A stretch of DNA of 5,977 nucleotides. Source: Gammaproteobacteria bacterium (lineage in GTDB: Bacteria > Pseudomonadota > Gammaproteobacteria > Arenicellales > Arenicellaceae). Location: assembly GCA_003485905.1 (NCBI GenBank), contig DNHK01000207.1:1-5977 (forward strand), given 5' to 3'. The position numbers were made by a program, and so were the translations under genes. Positions 5,199 to 5,977 of this stretch are shown here, one piece after another. Positions within the stretch are counted from its first letter, which is position 1, and each line of letters begins with the position of its first letter. Under the pieces are notes generated by a model. It was not told the DNA's origin, did no database searches, and saw only the letters and a list, made by a program, of their open reading frames with translations.

Positions 5199-5207
5199 AT
5201 CGAGCTA

Positions 5208-5977
5208 ATGATGCGATGCATCCTTCACATTGGCACTGAGAAAACCGGCACTACGGCACTCCAAGCCGCTCTCAGCAGTCAGAGAACGTATCTCTCAAGC
5301 AATGGCGTGTGGTACGCGAAGACCCCCGGTGATTTCAACTGTCGAAGCCTAGCAGCAGCCTTCACTCGACTGGGGAGTCGAGACGACTACATACTTAAAT
5401 TCGGATTAACGGAGCCTGAGAAATTCGCTGAGTGGAGGCGAAAACTACTTGATGAGATAAGGCAAGAGATCACCACCGCTAGAGACAGGTGCAATAGCTA
5501 CATACTTTCGTCAGAACATTTTTCTTCAAAAGTCATGCGAGACGCGGACGTGACTGATTTGGCTGAGTATTTACGCTCAGAATTTGAGGATATTCGGGTG
5601 GTTTGCTATCTCAGACGGCAAGACTTGATGGCAACCAGTCGAATCAACGAGGGATTGCGGGCAGGCTTTCCGCAACGATGGTTTCCGAACGTCGCTAATG
5701 GTGGTGCCCTACCTCCTCTTTATGATTATCAAGCACTGATTAAGCGATGGTCCGTGGCGTTCGGTGAGTCGGCGATTAAACTAAGAATCTTCGAACGATC
5801 AGAGTTGGCGGGCGGGAGCGTTATCGCGGATTTCGCTGAAACTCAATTAGGGCTGCCTTTGAATCAAACTGAGAGCAATAATTCAAATGTGGCTCTAAGC
5901 CACACTGCGCAGATAGCACTGATGATGTTCAATCAAGCCATGGGATTAGAACCACGTTTACACGTCGAAAAACACAG
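5208..5977 (+). CDS. P-loop sulfotransferase-family protein, C-terminus beyond the window
   Basis: 256 residues are visible, open to the right edge with no stop. The N-terminus carries the 5'-phosphosulfate loop HIGTEKTGTTALQ (7-19), and VVCYLRRQDLMATSRINEG (131-149) gives the 3'-phosphate site with R136/R137 and S144. The pattern is a cytosolic sulfotransferase fold of the type often found in surface-polysaccharide gene sets. It differs clearly from the Stf0-like enzyme at 3144-3932, so the two are not recent duplicates. There is no signal peptide. The predicted role is PAPS-dependent sulfation of an unidentified acceptor. ATG 5208 is directly followed by ATG 5211; the weak GAG at 5202-5204 favours 5211 slightly. 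An in-frame TAG at 5175-5177 closes the frame upstream. The gene follows the relic and its terminator, so it should have its own promoter. Confidence 0.8.
   Translation, partial: MMRCILHIGTEKTGTTALQAALSSQRTYLSSNGVWYAKTPGDFNCRSLAAAFTRLGSRDDYILKFGLTEPEKFAEWRRKLLDEIRQEITTARDRCNSYILSSEHFSSKVMRDADVTDLAEYLRSEFEDIRVVCYLRRQDLMATSRINEGLRAGFPQRWFPNVANGGALPPLYDYQALIKRWSVAFGESAIKLRIFERSELAGGSVIADFAETQLGLPLNQTESNNSNVALSHTAQIALMMFNQAMGLEPRLHVEKH

Larger units (their letters stand above)
4747..5207. other. Non-coding region between receptor relic and second sulfotransferase
   Basis: No convincing gene is seen in 460 bp. A - strand open frame beginning with TTG at 4922 runs into the relic terminator region and has no ribosome site. 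The stretch holds the palindrome GTCCGGAC (4848-4855), three related 10-11-bp elements at 5010-5066, the 12-bp palindrome AGCGATATCGCT (5099-5110) and a candidate promoter with a dyad just before the next gene. The density of short symmetric elements suggests a regulatory region or the remains of a mobile element end. Confidence 0.5.

Overview
The window looks like accessory DNA from a Gram-negative, probably marine gammaproteobacterial chromosome. This rests on a large TonB-dependent outer-membrane receptor of the type common in Cellvibrionales-like marine bacteria, moderate GC, and two P-loop sulfotransferases of different families. The lineage is inferred from protein style only; there is no rRNA, tRNA or other phylogenetic marker here.

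Layout from left to right. Positions 1-108 hold the end of an upstream region, a perfect 16-bp tandem repeat, and a terminator-like hairpin that runs almost to the first possible receptor start. The receptor gene follows on the + strand and ends at 2856. The better-supported start is TTG 139, after an AGGAGGG ribosome site; the first in-frame ATG is at 109. A bidirectional hairpin terminator sits just behind the gene. A 262-residue Stf0/NodH-like sulfotransferase (3144-3932) and a 65-residue membrane-anchored coiled-coil protein (4124-4321) then lie on the - strand. Both are outside the receptor and, at least for the sulfotransferase, in more AT-rich DNA.

From about 4398 to 4746 the 3' end of the receptor gene, its terminator and some trailing DNA appear a second time at about 90 percent identity. 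This copy is a pseudogene. It has lost 353 bp between two 12-nt direct repeats that can still be seen in the intact gene, it is frameshifted, and it carries two nonsense codons. Its terminator hairpin is perfectly paired, whereas the functional gene's hairpin has a mismatch. About 460 bp of non-coding DNA with short direct repeats and palindromes follows. A second sulfotransferase on the + strand starts at 5208 and runs off the right edge.

How the parts may work together: the receptor would import a ligand that cannot be named from sequence. The sulfotransferases would transfer sulfate from PAPS to a cell-surface or secreted carbohydrate or lipid. The near-identical receptor ends are direct repeats that flank the first sulfotransferase and the small membrane gene. 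This suggests that the cassette entered by, or could leave by, homologous recombination. No complete mobile element, CRISPR array or RNA gene was found.
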